A stretch of 64,000 nt of DNA from contig RSEF01000001.1 in the NCBI GenBank assembly GCA_003993805.1, forward strand, positions 75,257,009 to 75,321,008. The letters run 5' to 3'. This document shows positions 10,180 through 24,546 of this stretch, piece after piece (within the stretch, counting starts at the first letter, position 1; each line of letters opens with the position of its first letter). The notes under the pieces are model-generated. The model was given only the letters and a program-made list of their open reading frames with translations, searched no databases and had not been told where the DNA came from. Origin of the DNA: Himantopus leucocephalus (lineage: Eukaryota > Chordata > Aves > Charadriiformes > Recurvirostridae). The position numbers were made by a program, and so were the translations under genes.

Positions 10180-11019
10180 CTACTTCAGGATTTTTTCCCT
10201 CGTCCTTCCCTTTTTTTCTTATGGGACAGGAAATACTTTTCTGTGCAGAGAGCATGGTGATGGGCTTATGGTGCTTTTGCCAGAGAGCGGGTGTAGTTTT
10301 AGGTGGCAGAGTGGTCCTGCCAGGAGCTCTGAAACACAGTGATGATCACAAGGGCTCCTGTTGCTCTTGCAAGGTTGTTGTGGAATAAATCAAAGTGTAG
10401 TCAATAGAGTATATAAATCTTTCTCTGAAAGAGTCCTTGAAATAGTTTCTGTCAGTTTCCATAGATGGGACATAACCATGAGAGGGATATAAACTCCATT
10501 AGGAACTTGAGAGGGATTCAGGGTAGTTTTCTTTCAACTGGAAGAGTCACAAGTGTCTCTGTACTGTGTATAGAGATTTCCAGAACAAAAGTCCTTGCTC
10601 AATTTCTCCCAGAAACCTAAATATAACATTAGATATTGTATGGTTTAGATTGCTGAATTTGACAGGCCGGGGGTGGTGGGGTGGGGTTGGAAGGGAGGGA
10701 AGACTAATATATGTATCATAGAATGTGACAGAAAATTCTATGGAATCACGTTTTGTCTTTATTTTGTCATATGGCCACTGTCCAGATATCAAGGTTGAAT
10801 TATTGTGACCTACAGCTGAGAGATTATTAGGACAGTTCATCCTCAAGAGAAGCTTAGGTTGAGGGGAACCCACTGATGATGGCTTTGAAGCTCCTCTGCT
10901 CTGTATGTCACCTTCCCAGGCATCCTTCCCAGAAAGGGTATTTCTGGGAGACTGCTCTCACTGGTATGCGTTTCACTGCAAGGAACTGCGTTTCTAAGGA
11001 GCAGGGATTAAATAAAATT

Positions 11020-11210
11020 ATAATGTAGGATGGAAGGGACCTGTAGAGACCAAGTAGTTCAACACCCTGCTTAAAACAGGTCTAATTAGATGATGTTGCT
11101 CAGGGCCATGTCCAGTCAAATCTTGAACGTCTCTGAGGACACAGCTTCAACAAACTCGCTGGGCAGGCTGTTGCAGTATTTAACGACCCTCATGGTAAAA
11201 ACCAACCAAA
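11020..11210 (-). repeat. CR1 LINE fragment
   Basis: In minus orientation it carries GGATGGAAGGGACCT near 11029, a GGGCCATGTCCAGTCAAATC block near 11103, GCTGGGCAGGCTGTTGCAGT near 11158 and CCCTCATGGTAAAAA near 11187. These are in the same order as the CR1 3' region. The outer 8-mer tail has decayed. Confidence 0.88.
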
Positions 11211-13987
11211 CAAAAAAACCCAACATATTTTTGCTAGTATCTACTGTGTATATTTAAATCTGTATATTTTAAGATGGAGAGCTAATTTACATGTGTCAGC
11301 CAATAGGTAAACTGCAACCACGTTTCTGTGTTTAATCAGACATAGTGGCCGTTTGTTGAAACTTTGAGATGGAGGACTTGAGGGGTTTATGCCTCAATGC
11401 ATCTCACCAGTTTCAGACTAGTTTGCTTGGTTTTTTTGGAAATCTTATCATAGTTTCTAGGTGAGGTGAGACAAGCCTGGAGTCTCAATTGCTCTGATAG
11501 ACACACTGAGTGGGTTGTTTTCCTGCACTGTGCTAGAATAGCTTTCATGCACAATTGTGGCTAGAGACAGACACCAGCATGTACAATAATGAGGCAGTGC
11601 AAATCTATCATTGTTCACTTTAATGTTCCAATATATGTTAACATATCAAGTCAATAGATGAATCCTGCTATAATTTACAAACATTTAGCTGAATCTACTT
11701 ATTTACTGTTAGGATATATATACCCACACATAAAATCACCATGGAAGTGATAGGGCTCGTATCCAAACAGAATTGGGATCCTAACTTAGATATAGCTTCC
11801 TTTTTCCCAACTGACTAAAGAAAATTAAGGTAACTGTTAATGGATGTTCTGTGGGATGTTAGAAGCTTATATAGGAGTGCTAAGACTGTGTATTTGTAGA
11901 GGACTTCTGCAATTTTCCCCTTTTTCTCTGCGTGTGTGCATGTGTTATTTTTAATCCTAGATATGAAATCCTAAATTGCAGTGGCTGTCTCAGCAGGCAA
12001 AATATTCAGAATCCATGAAGAGGGACCAGCAAGTTGAATCTCCTTCAACAGCTGGGAGGAGTTATCAGAGTACCAATTAAAGCCTTGTCTGGGAGAGAAG
12101 GGGGAGAAGGTTATTTAACCTAGCACCTGTAAGGAAATAAAAGAAATCCACAAGATTCATCATTCTCCTGATCTGGGCACCAACAAACTTAGCACAGTTA
12201 AGAGGGAGGGAAAATTTGCTTCTTTGATAAAAGACAGAAGATTAAAATAAAGCAATTCTTAAGGGTGACTGGAGAGTTAATGGTTTTCAAACCAGACTCA
12301 GAAATGACACCAAAAATTCTGTCTAATCCTATGGGAACTCTCTTTGCATCTTGTACGTAAATCTTAAGAGTTAATTCTTTTAAGGAAAATATTGTCTGAG
12401 ATCCATCTAACCTTCAAGGATACTTTACCATATGTTTAAAATATGCTTCTCTAAATGGTATTGTTATTTATCTTAAATTTTTCAGGTTTTCAGCCTGTGA
12501 TGTGGATGGTTGCCTTTGGGTATTTTGGAAAAAACAATTAAATATGACTGAACATGACATTATAATTACAAAGTAAATATGCTCTAATTGAGTAATTAAC
12601 TCAACATTTCTTCCTAAAGGCATTGTAGGAACAAATTCATGTTACTGATCAGATTTCAGATTCTTTATTCCAAAGGAGAAAAAAAGACTTCCATTCAATA
12701 TGTCTGGCTAGATGTAAGATTTCTTAAGATTCTCTGGTTTTTGAAATTGAATATGCATTTTTGATACATCAGATGTTCCTCTAATACTTTTTGTCAGATG
12801 AAATAATCCTTTAAATATACAAAAAAGTACCTGTGTCCCTTTGCTTGAAAGTCAGTCCAACTCTGTTAGGTACCAGATATATTCTGCTTCATGCATTATT
12901 GACAAAAATAATAACTCTGAAATTGAAACTTGTATGATATAGCTGTTAGTATTAAAGTTCATGAATTTTACATACAGAAGCACTGCAATGGACTGTGTGA
13001 GAAGCAATGGAATCCAAGTGAATTCAAGAATTAAAATTGATGTTTGTTGAAGATAAGTGCAATAATTAATTTTGCCTCTACATACACTGCATAGTGTATT
13101 TACGTTGAAGTTTATGTTTAGGTCTGACACAGATTGACAAATATCAGGAAGCTGAAAGTTAAGACTGATATGCAGTGCCAAACTTTGCTGTGTTTTCCAT
13201 CTTGTAGCTTTCATGTAATTTACAAAAACAACATTTTCCATGCAGACCCTATATGTAAATGTTAGAAATTTGGATTTAGTTAAGTATGAAGGGGTCTGAT
13301 TTCCTTGGGATGAATTTAACGTATTGACGGCAACGTTAGCAAATTAAGTCAGATAAGCCCAAGTGCCATTAAGAAAACAGAGGAAATCCATAGTACTCGT
13401 TACTTTCTTGAGTTGTAAACAACTAGATTTATGCAGAGGGAGGAAAGCTTCACTTGTGTGCTGAAATTCCCATATGATACTTAAATCGTCTATTATTGCT
13501 GATTTATAAATTGTACAGATGCACAGAGTGTTTTCAGGTATATTTTAAATTTAAATTGGTGTCTTTAGAGAGAAGTAAAACGCATTTATAGAGTGAATAT
13601 TGAAAGTGATCAGGCTTAATTGTGGTCTGAATGGAACTTCTGTAACACTGTATTCAGGAGCAACAGGTAGGAGTGGGTTATATGAAATTTTTACATCACT
13701 TTCACCTAAACTAAAATTTTAAGTAAAAAGCTGGAGAATTGCAGGCGTCAGTTTGATTTGGTGCAGGCAGTGTCAAAACTGAATTCTAAAATCAGTGAAT
13801 GGCTTGAGTGATATAACTGATATCTTTTGTCTGTCAGATTCTCACTGGCTTTGGCTCAATTGCACAAATCCTCTGAGTGTGAAATGTTTGTTAGCAGGTG
13901 TTTGGGATGTGTTGGTTCTGTACAGAGCAGTACACACTCTGCTGAGATCTGAAACGCATTTCTCTACGGTTTTCTTGGAAGAAAGTT

Positions 13988-14126
13988 TGTCGTGGTTTAG
14001 GCCAAATCGGCCACTGGGGATGTTGGNNNNNNNNNNNNNNNNNNNNNNNNNNNNNNNNNNNNNNNNNNNNNNNNNNNNNNNNNNNNNNNNNNNNNNNNNN
14101 NNNNNNNNNNNNNNNNNNNNNNNNNN
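13988..14126. mobile_element. LTR-like element end running into a 100-N gap
   Basis: TGTCGTGGTTTAG and the following bases up to 14026 are nearly identical to the left end of the element at 61471. Both stop within about 40 bases in a 100-N gap (here 14027-14126). The flank after the gap (CTGAAACTGCCC) shows no matching element end and no copy of the five bases before the element (AAGTT). The right boundary is therefore either inside the gap or the join is imperfect. Most likely an avian ERV LTR. Confidence 0.6.
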
Positions 14127-14239
14127 CTGAAACTGCCCACCGTATTTCAGCTGAAGCCCTGCCAATGTTGAGCTGAAGAGAAGTATTACTTGTAGTGTTG
14201 CATAGGTTTTATCCCTGTTTATATACTACATTGTGATGA

Positions 14240-15200
14240 TTGCATTTTGTGGGAAGAAGGCAGTGTGACAATATCAACTTCTGCTCTGTTGGGGATCCAA
14301 TATAACCCCCAAGGCTTTTCTGAAAATAATTTGGGCAGATGATTCATTTTGCTTAAATACTTTGCATTTGTCCCAGATGAACTCCATTCTATTTTTAAGA
14401 CTTTTTCCAATTCATGAAGTTCATTTTGAATTCAAATCTTGTCCTTCAGTGTATTTGCTTTACCTCCCAGCTTCATAGCTACCTGCTTGTTTAATAACAC
14501 TATTCACCATTTCATCATCCAGATCATTAATGAAAACATTGAACAGAATCGGATCCAGGGCAGGAACTTGGGTACCTCCATTTACACACCCTCCAATTTA
14601 GACTGTGTACCAATGATAACTGCTCTCAGGCATCATGCTCTCAGGTTTTATACTCACGTTACAGCAATTTTTTTCTTGTTCATATGTTCCTAGAATCCTT
14701 GTGAAATCGTCAGACGAGACCTCATAAAACTATTAATAAAGTCAGGAGATGTGGCACCTACTGCTTCCATCTTGCCTGTGAATTCTGTTACCCGGTTCTG
14801 GAAGGAATTAGTCTTCTCTGACACAATGTACTCATGACAGATCCATGTCTGCTGCTGTTTTTCTCCTTGTCCTCCAAGTACTTGCTGACGCTTGTTTATT
14901 TTACTTATTCCAGATTTTTTTCTGGAGACTGAAGTTCAACTGGATTTAAATTTCCCCCTTTCCCACTTTTTTAACTGAGGACCCAATTCACGCTTTCTCA
15001 GACCTCTGAGATCTCTCCTGTCTTCCATGAGTTCAAACCAGCAGCTAATGGCTTTGAGATTATTTCAGAAAGCTCTTTAAATATTCTAGGATGTTCTAGG
15101 GTGCGGTACCTAAGTAGCTGAAACCATGGACGTTATTTAAGTACTTTCTAACTTGTTGTTTCCCTTTTACAGTTAGAAATGATACCTGTTTTGGTTTGGG
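14240..15200 (-). repeat. Ancient CR1/L3-type LINE remnant
   Basis: In minus orientation several blocks match the old amniote CR1-L3 group as I know it. They include the stretch near 14515 (ATCCAGATCATTAATGAAAA then CATTGAACAG), a nearby ATCGGATCCAGGGCAGGAAC block, CATAAAACTATTAATAAAGTC near 14723, GTCTTCCATGAGTTC near 15019, and CTCTTTAAATATTCTAGGATG near 15072. Block order is preserved over almost 1 kb at high divergence. It may extend weakly to about 15700. Short ORFs here are remnants or chance. Confidence 0.75.
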
Positions 15201-18200
15201 GATTAATTGTGCTAGTCCCCTGCTCTTGATGGATTTGATTGATGCAAGAAAAAAAAAGTGATGCAAAATAAAATTGATGCAAAAAGGTCATGTAACACTT
15301 AAACCTTCTTACAGTCATTTATCAAATGCTCTCCTTTTCCCATTGGTTAATGGATCAATGTTTTCCACATTCTTCCTGTTGTTAACAGATGATCTCATAC
15401 ACTGACTTTTTTGTGTGTGTTATTCTTCATGTTTCTTGTCAGGCACCTCTCACTTCAGTCTTTTATAATTTCTTTCCTGTGTGCTTGAATTGGTCTCACA
15501 CATGATCTTAGTAGCGTGACCAGTTTCCTACTTTCTGTTTGCTTTCTCTCAGTGTTCTGTTAAGACATTATAATTCAACCATTTTTATGTTTTACTGTAC
15601 CCATTTCTCCTCTGCTTTGGGGAAAAATACAGTCATGCAACACAATTTCAAGGTTTGCATTTTTAGGATTCTGATGTTTTTAAAGTGATGGGGAAAAAAA
15701 AAAGAATGGTGTCACCCCACATCGGCATAGCTTTATTTTCATTTAAAGAATTAATCTAAGCATGAATGCCTCTAAAATAAATGTGAGGCTAACTAGATGA
15801 AGCCAAGAAACTTAAAAGTTGCAACTCTGAGTCATTAACTTGCCTACTACTCGTATAGAATGGTCACTGCTTAGGTCTTTTTAATGATGCTTTTGAGATA
15901 GTTAATAGGTGGCATGACAGATGTTATTAGAATACAAATAGTGCTTATAAAGGTATTAATGGTCATCATTGTATGTTTTAATAGTGATTTTGGTGATTTA
16001 GTTGTAAGCTTACAGTGTCAGGTATTCTGTGCAACATCATTCATTTCCTGTTGTATAGCAACCTTAGCTGTTACTTTTCGACAACTCTGATTTTTGAGAC
16101 CTGGATTTCTGTTGTGTCCGCATTTGAAATAGTTCTGCAACTTTGCACTTTTGCAGAAATGAAAGTCTCTCCCAAAGACTTTGTAATCAAATTATATGGA
16201 CTTCTATGTTTAATTACTATTCAAATGCTTAAACTCATGATCCGTGGCGCAGAACTACTTGAGAGAGGAGAGTTTTGTGCACCAGCTGGACCTAGTCAAC
16301 AGTATAAATTCTTGCTAAAGGGTGATAGGGCTTACCAGGGTGATGACGCTGTGGATCACAGTGCTTAGTGAGTTATTACAATTGGGTGGGGGCCGAATGT
16401 CCATTTCCCACTTCTGGTCAACTTCCAGCATAACAACAGTATAAACAAATATGATTAAAGTGATTTGGGTATCATGAAACTTTATTTGTAATGGGGAAAT
16501 TGTGTGACGTATTTTAACTGCTACATTGCAAAATGAAAATAGCAAATCCAGTAACTGCAGCTCCCAGGTTACAGTAAAGTTTTGTGGTGGGGGAGAAATG
16601 AGTGCCATAGGTGAGATTTAGACAGTTCAATATGAACTGTGTTCTGCTTAATTCCTAGGAATTAACACCAAGCATTTAGATTATAGGGTAGAATTTCATT
16701 CTCCCTGAAAGTTCAGCTATGCTGCATTTGAAAATATTTTGCTCAATTCTTGAATGTACTTTCTGTGAAGCTGCGTGAACTTCACTCTTTAAGCTATTTC
16801 TATAAACTGCCTGTAGATCAAGTAATTTGTCACTGCCATTAGTTGTTTAGTATAGATAGTCTGCCGTCTCTGAGCTTCATAAAACAGACAGATCCTTATC
16901 AGTAATCAATACTTGTAATATTTGTTAATATCAATCTGTCATTACTGACTGATCTTTTGAAATTAATTTGAGACAAAGCACTTGATTATAGGACTGGTGA
17001 TCGTGGTAGAAAAAAGCAATGACACCACCAGCAGTTGAATCCTCAACTTTGCTGGCACATCAAAGTCAAAATGCATAGACTTGAATCGTCATGTGAAACC
17101 TAACTAATAAGCAATAATAACGGAGAAGCTTGACACATTCCCAAATTGCAGAAAAGTCTTCATTAAGATGCAGCAGCTGTTTATTTTCAGGGCCGCATGG
17201 TCTAGTCAGCATGATAAGAACACAGTGGCGATGGATCAGCAAGTTTGCTTTTACTGGAAAACACACACATCCTTCTTATCCGCTCTAATGGGTCAGTATT
17301 AAAGAAGAGCTGGAATTGGAGAATAATTAGAGCAATTTTCCATTTATTTTTCTTTCCAGCATGCCTCAGGCTAGGGAGGTCAAATGCATGCTAAAGAGAA
17401 AAACTGCATCTGGAACTAGTCTGAAAATAAATATGTATCCCATGAGTAGTGCTGTGTACAATTTGCTTAGTCTTAGAAAACTAACTAAGTTTGTCTGCCA
17501 GTTGATTGCCTGCTTCATTGAGGAAATCTGCTTAGCCTGTGCGATTCTGAAAGCTCTTTTTCTTCGGTTTCAAAATCTGAGGGATGTGAATTAACTATTT
17601 CCCATTTCTTGTTTCTTTCAGCTTTCCCTTTCACATATCAGAGTCATATTACTCACCAGCTTCCTTTGGCTGGTTTGCAGCTAGGAGGTTTTTCAGTGAG
17701 CAGAGACAAGCTCTAGATTTTCCTGCTGTGCAATGAAACTATAACAGCCTGGAAATCTTATGGCAATGCCTGACATAAAATAACATCTGACTCTATCATG
17801 TCCTTCCTTCCGATTTAGTGAGGTGAATTTAAAAATCTTGCATGCTTTCTAGGTAGAGGCATATCTTGTTGCACTCTGTGTGTCAATGTGATTGTATTTA
17901 TTTTACCTGCTTTAATTCATTTGTACTGCCATGATTGCTGTGATATCTTGGCACTGCACATCCAGCTAGGAAATATGCATCTTGGGTAATTATTTCTGTT
18001 CAAGAACAGTTTGCCAGTTACCTGGTTTTGAGTGTCTTTCACACAATATTTTAAGGAAAACAGTGTCACATGGTCTTCTGTCTCCTTTGTCCAGTAGTCT
18101 AGAGGAACCCGTCTGATCTATTTAGTAACACCGTATTTCTATATTAATCTAAAGTGGAACACTGCCAATAGTAGACTTTGAGCTTGCTTTGAAATAAAAG

Positions 18201-19642
18201 GTGATCTAACTCCTTTACTGGGTTTCTACTATTTGCCTCTTGCATGTACACTCTTTCTGAAGCATAGTCTCTGCTCATCAGATGTAAGGGGAAACACAGT
18301 CTCTTGAGAGTGCAGTGTTTTGAAACTGAACTCTGATTTCACAGCCTGTGAAGGAATAAGATCTGTAGACCATTTGGGCTTCCTTTTACCTGTATCCCAA
18401 TATACGGGCCACAGGCAAACTCGCAAGTCCACAAAAAAGATAAGTAGTCTCTTAAGTCTTATACAGGACATATATAAACAAGATGTTCTTCCTAATTAAA
18501 GTTTGCTGTTGTGGCTTTGTGTAGACTTTATGTTGCACTTTTCTAACATGGTTTATATTTTCTGCTGTGAAGTGTCTGTGGCAAAATTCAGTTAATCCCT
18601 CACAAGTTCTCACATATCTCGATTGAAGCATACTCCAAAGAGTAAGGGAATATGTTTTGAAGTTTCAAAATTCATGCATTTTGAAGTGATTGAAGTTTTA
18701 ATTTGAGTTGCTGAAAAACCCTCATTGAAGGGGCATAGGTGACTTAACTGTCTTTACTGAAACAATGGAACAATTGCAGTAGCTTGAAAGGGTGACTTTC
18801 ATTTTTTTTATACTGCTAAGACCTTCTAAATATCAGCCATGTCACCTGGCTTATATATTCCATTACTGTGATTGGGCAAAAGCATGTACTCCCTCACTTT
18901 TGGCTAAAAGAGGTGCAAAACTTGGGACTGCTAGGTCTTAGCATTCTTGTTATTACACGCTTTTGAAATAAGTGTTACTCCATTGGTTTCAATAGTTTGT
19001 CTATTTTAAAATCGGCTTATCAGGATAAGGAATCAGTTCCAGTTTCTATATACGTGTTGGTTGGCTTAAACCATCTGGGCAGCATCCTACAGAGCACAAA
19101 AGCCATGAACTCTGCCTCTGCGTTCCAGTTTCTGCTTCAGTGTACCTTCGAGTCAGGCCATTCTTAGGCTTATACAGATGTACTGTTTGCAGAGAGAATT
19201 AAGCTCATTGTTAAAATTTTGCGTTACCTTGAGGTAATCTTGCAAACATAAAGATTTTTATTATAGGACTTGAGAAATTCATTTGGGTGTTCTGCCACGT
19301 ACTAAATAGCATAGCGCTGCATGTCTGCGGGATATAGTGCTGAGAACTAGCCTCGCCTTATTGAGCTTTCAAACAATCCAACTTGCAAAATGTGTCGGTA
19401 AAAGAGGAAAAGGAGGACAGTTTCTTTTCTGTGAACCCATGGAGATAGTATTGATTGGAGGCACTTCTAACAGCTCAGTGTCCATTGGGTCTTGTTGGGA
19501 GACTGTTGCAAGACAAATGATTGCATAGCAGTATTACTTTAAATGAGGAGTTTAAATTGGAAGAAGCAGCTGGTAGCAAGCGGATAGCCTCCACTTATCC
19601 TTAACCTTAACTCTTGATTTTACTGATACTTAAGATTTTTAA

Positions 19643-20050
<408 letters not shown>

Positions 20051-20410
20051 TGATGTTCTCATTTGGAAAACAGCAAATTGTTTGTGCACATCAGGCACTA
20101 TTCATAAGTGTGAAGAAATCAATATGTTAAGTTGAAAGGCATCACTGGGAACGTAAAGTACACAAATAGTTTTTGATGTCTTAACTGAGGTCATTTATGC
20201 TGGAGGGGAAAAAGTGTTTAGGATTGAAACCTTAACTATACCCTTGTGTAAGAAACCACTAGAAGTTTAAATGATAAAGGTTAGGGGTTGAATTCAGCTC
20301 TTTTAAAAACACGTGGCCCAGCCTAAAATCAATGGGAGATATGCAAGACATCTGAGGCCAGAATTGAACTGACTCTATGGGCTTGATAGCAGCTCCTGGC
20401 TTTCCCTTCT

Positions 20411-20434
20411 TTTTTTTTTTTTTTTTTTTTTTTN
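20411..20434. repeat. T homopolymer ending in single N
   Basis: About 23 Ts followed by one N, embedded in intron 2. A length-uncertain simple repeat and assembly break. The A-rich protein read from the opposite strand is an artefact. Confidence 0.85.
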
Positions 20435-22128
20435 TACCAGTTAAACAGCTCTGGTAGTTTGAATCATGCGCTTTTTTGTTAAACATGTGGCATCGCACTT
20501 TCCACAGTATGGAGAAAAGAATGGGACAAAAGGGGGATGAAAAAGAAAACCCAAACATATTCAATAAGGCCCTGAAACAGGGCTAAGGTCTGTTAATTAT
20601 ATTGGAATTCCACTTAAACTACTAAGGCTCACTAATGTGAGGGGAAAAAAGGCAAAAAGAAAGATAGTTAAAGTAATCCTGCAACATGTACAAATGCAGT
20701 ACAGGGCCAGATCTAGTAGTCTGAACAAGAGAGACACAGTGTCACAGATTCTAGATGATAACCACTGACACAGAACTGCAGAATGTAAGGGCTAGTACTG
20801 CTTCCCTGGAAAGTCAGTGAGAGTTGGGCCATTGGCTTCATCATGTGGAGGGAGCAAAGCCTTTATAGTCACCCAAGTCCGATCAGCCCAAGACGGAAAC
20901 TGAGAATTTGGTGTGAAACACAAACTGAAACAAAATATACCTCCCTCACCTCCTCAAAGAGAAACCAAGACTAACCCTGAACAGTAATTGTCAGTAAATC
21001 ACAAGCTAATGGGGTTCTTCAGTAAATACAAAAGAAAAAGCATGTTGTTAGGGGTAGATAAGCATGTAAAGGGAAGGCAGTACAGAACTTGGCAGTAGTT
21101 AATATGACAGAAAATGAATGATGACATTTAAGACAATATGATAATATTGTTCCTTTGGGGGTCTGGTGGGATGCTAGAAAGATGAAAACAGAATGTAAGT
21201 CTATCAGGTCTTGCTGACACGGTCATATTTTTCAGATGAAGAACTTATTAAAAATGCTCCTGTCAATTCTTAGAAGTCCTTAAACTACCTGCGTGTCTAT
21301 TCCTTTCTTCTTCAGATGCTAATTTTTAATCCCCCTGATTAAGTTTGCTACTTTTTATCCCTTCTGGCATAGCTCTGATACTTTAAGCATAAGATGATGG
21401 ATGATGACTAACAGGATGAAGCTGAATATTGGTTTACTTGCCAGCACCCCAGTAACCACATGTCATTAGAGAATGAGCACAGAGTGACATTTGATAAATG
21501 AATAAGATCAGCAATGAATGATGGGAATGATATGTTGTAAAACAGGATACAGCACTGCTGAGATCAAGAGAGGACGAAACAATGCGATTAAAGCAATTTA
21601 AAGATGCTGATGCTTGCATTGTTGGTTTTCTTTGGTTTGGGTGAGTTGATGTAAGTATTTTTTTTTTCACTAGAACCTCTCATTGGAGATCTAGTATTTA
21701 TAAACATGAAACACTTCAATGACAAGTAGCAATATCAAAGGGTTGTGAGAAGGTTTAATTTTAGTCTGTATTCTAACTTTTTCCTAATTGCTTTAAAATT
21801 ACTGAGAAAAGCTGAGCTTAATTTGCTGAACCACTAAAGTCTAAGCATGGTAGCTACTAAACAAATATCAAATGGTACTTCTGTGGTGTTTCTTACCCAA
21901 ATGTCGTAACATTAAGGGCCTGAAGGTGCAATTGTATATAAGAAAAAGTGAAATCAAGTAATTACCTTATTTTGCACAGATTTAACTGTGTATCTGATTT
22001 TCTGCTGTGTGTGAAGTGTATTTGTGGATTTTACACCATTTTGTTATTACAGTGCAAAAAGAGAATAGAAGTTAAAAATATGCATAAACAGTGATAAATT
22101 AATAGATAATAATCCTGTAAAAAACAAA

Positions 22129-22545
22129 AAGTCTAGGAAAAGCTTATGGAAATTCAGGTCTTTATGGAGTAAACGNCAAAAAGTATAGGAAAAAAGCAAT
22201 TAAGAAAAGGAAAGCTTATGGAAATTCAGGTCTTTATGGAGTAAACACTTTATATACAGCGTGAGGTATCTGAGAGGTTCTGTTGATTTCACATGTAATC
22301 TACTGACCCTGATCTGCTCTTCTNACAAAAAGTCTAGGAAAAGCTTATGGAAATTCAGGTCTTTATGGAGTAAACGCTTTATATACAGCGTGAGGTATCT
22401 GAGAGGTCCTGTTGATTTCACATGTAATCTACTGACCCTGATCTGCTCTTCTTCCTCCATATTATCACATATCTCCTTTTCTTCATAGGTTTAAGCNTTC
22501 CTCCATATTATCATGTATCTCCTTTTCTTCATAGGTTTAAGCATG
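22129..22545. repeat. Cluster of three N-junction duplications
   Basis: The block containing AGCTTATGGAAATTCAGGTC appears three times (near 22142, 22213 and 22341). A longer block from there to GATCTGCTCTTCT appears twice, and a TCCTCCATATTATCA block appears twice (from about 22453 and 22499). Copies meet at single Ns at 22176, 22324 and 22497 and differ by scattered single-base changes. Best explained as overlapping haplotype contigs laid end to end. True intron length here is probably shorter. Confidence 0.8.
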
Positions 22546-23809
22546 GTAGTCTGGCAAGTTTGGAACCCTTTGACTCTTCCATATGTGAAATGTAGAACGT
22601 AGCTGAGCACACACAGTGGTCAGGTGCCTGGGATTTGTGTATATCTTGCAGTTCAGGCTGCTGCACATCCCGATCTCCCGTTCTTTCCTACTGAAACCTG
22701 CTGAAAACTGTAGTCGGCTGACCAAAATCATACATGTTGTGTTGACATTTGGCAACTCTGCAAACCCAGTCCCATGGTAGATAAATTCATGCTCAAATGC
22801 ACATGGTTATAAGTAGCATTCTCCCTGTCCTATCCTGCTCTTCATTCCCCTGCAGAGTACTGGTGAGTTATCTCAGAGCGAGCCTCCAGGTTATTCTTGT
22901 AGGCAAGTAAATGTAGACAGACTGGAAATCTGCTCTCTAGTCTGAGTTTGGAGACACCTCACAACAATTAAGGTTATGAAGTCCACAAAGTAGATGAAGT
23001 ACAGTGCCAGCAAATTGGTCAGTAGAAAAATGCCTTTTAATTACAATGGGCACTCAGTGGGGCATCAAGGTTGTGCAGGATTTGTTCATTGAACATCGCA
23101 AATGTTTGGGGTTTTTTTCCCCAACAAAGTTGATGCCAGGCTGAAATGCCCCTGAATTGGTGTTAGCTTCTCTGTCATAAGGAACTCTTAGGTTCCTGGT
23201 GTCCTTAATATACTGTGCAGGCACATTTGTTTTCCCTATGATGCCAAATAGAATGCAGATAAAAGAAAAAGAAATATTCCCTCAAATAATTTTTAAGCAA
23301 AACAAGTATACATGGCAATGTGCAGTATAAGCACATTTTGGACAAAGCCATTTTTTTTGCCTTAACAAACTTTATCATTATTTAAATGTCTTCTAACTGA
23401 ATCTATGCATGTATTTCTTGGGCCCTCGCATTTAACGTTGAGATATGAGAGAGAGATTGAGAAAGGGAAAAATGAAATACAACAACAACAAAAAAAATCC
23501 CCAAAGCTTTTCTTAAAATTTTTTCAGGGTTTGTAAATGCAGATGGAAAAGACTGAGAGAAACTAATCATAAGAGGAAAGATGACAGTCCTTCTAGAACC
23601 AGCTTCTGCTATTAAAAATAGTACAGACACACTTGAAGGAAAATAGGGAAAATGCAATCTAAATAAATAAAAGAAGAAAAAACTTTTAAGAAATCTGTGT
23701 TTACTCTGGCACGCGACTGGCCTACACTGCTTTTGACATATTAGGAAGATTCTTGGCTGGGATCTCCTAAAAGCACTTAAAAAGGCATATGTTTCTTTTC
23801 AGAATATAA

Positions 23810-24031
<222 letters not shown>

Positions 24032-24497
24032 TGATGGTGTTTAGTCTTACTATTTTGAAAGTCCTTTTTAAAAGTGACCGGAGAGACTGTTGAAGCTAGT
24101 GAACAAAATATATCCACCAAAGATGAGAATATAATAAAATAAAAATTGTTTTTTTGAGTGCTATGTCATCTCTATTCATGTTAGCACGTGCTTTAGTTGA
24201 GCTGGCTTTAGAAAAGAATGTTCCAAAAATTGCACGGGTGCTGTATGTGATGTTTTGGTTAACAGATTTCTGCATGCTGCAAAGTGCTTGGTAAGTTTTA
24301 AACTGCAGGTATTTGTGGAAGAAATCTTATGATCATAGATTATATGGTGGGTTTTGTCTTACAAAAGTGCCATTATGAAATTGATACTCTCCTCCTCTCA
24401 GGTGATACATGAGAACACAGCTTGATAACTAATTTCTAGGAAGTACGTTAATGCTTACATTTACGTTTCACGGACATGTTTGTTTGATTGAACAATG

Positions 24498-24546
24498 TTT
24501 GTGGGTTTGGGTTTGTTGTGGGGTTGGTTGTTGTTTTTTTTTTTTN
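24498..24546 (+). repeat. GT/T-rich low-complexity run ending in N
   Basis: Starts with GTGGGTTTGGGTTTG-like triplet runs, then a T run and N at 24546. Simple sequence; the break is another homopolymer assembly join. Confidence 0.7.

Noticed and set aside
14127..14190. Right-hand end of the LTR-like element after the first gap
   Set aside because: No inverted terminus or copy of the five bases flanking the left end is visible, so I did not extend the element beyond the gap.
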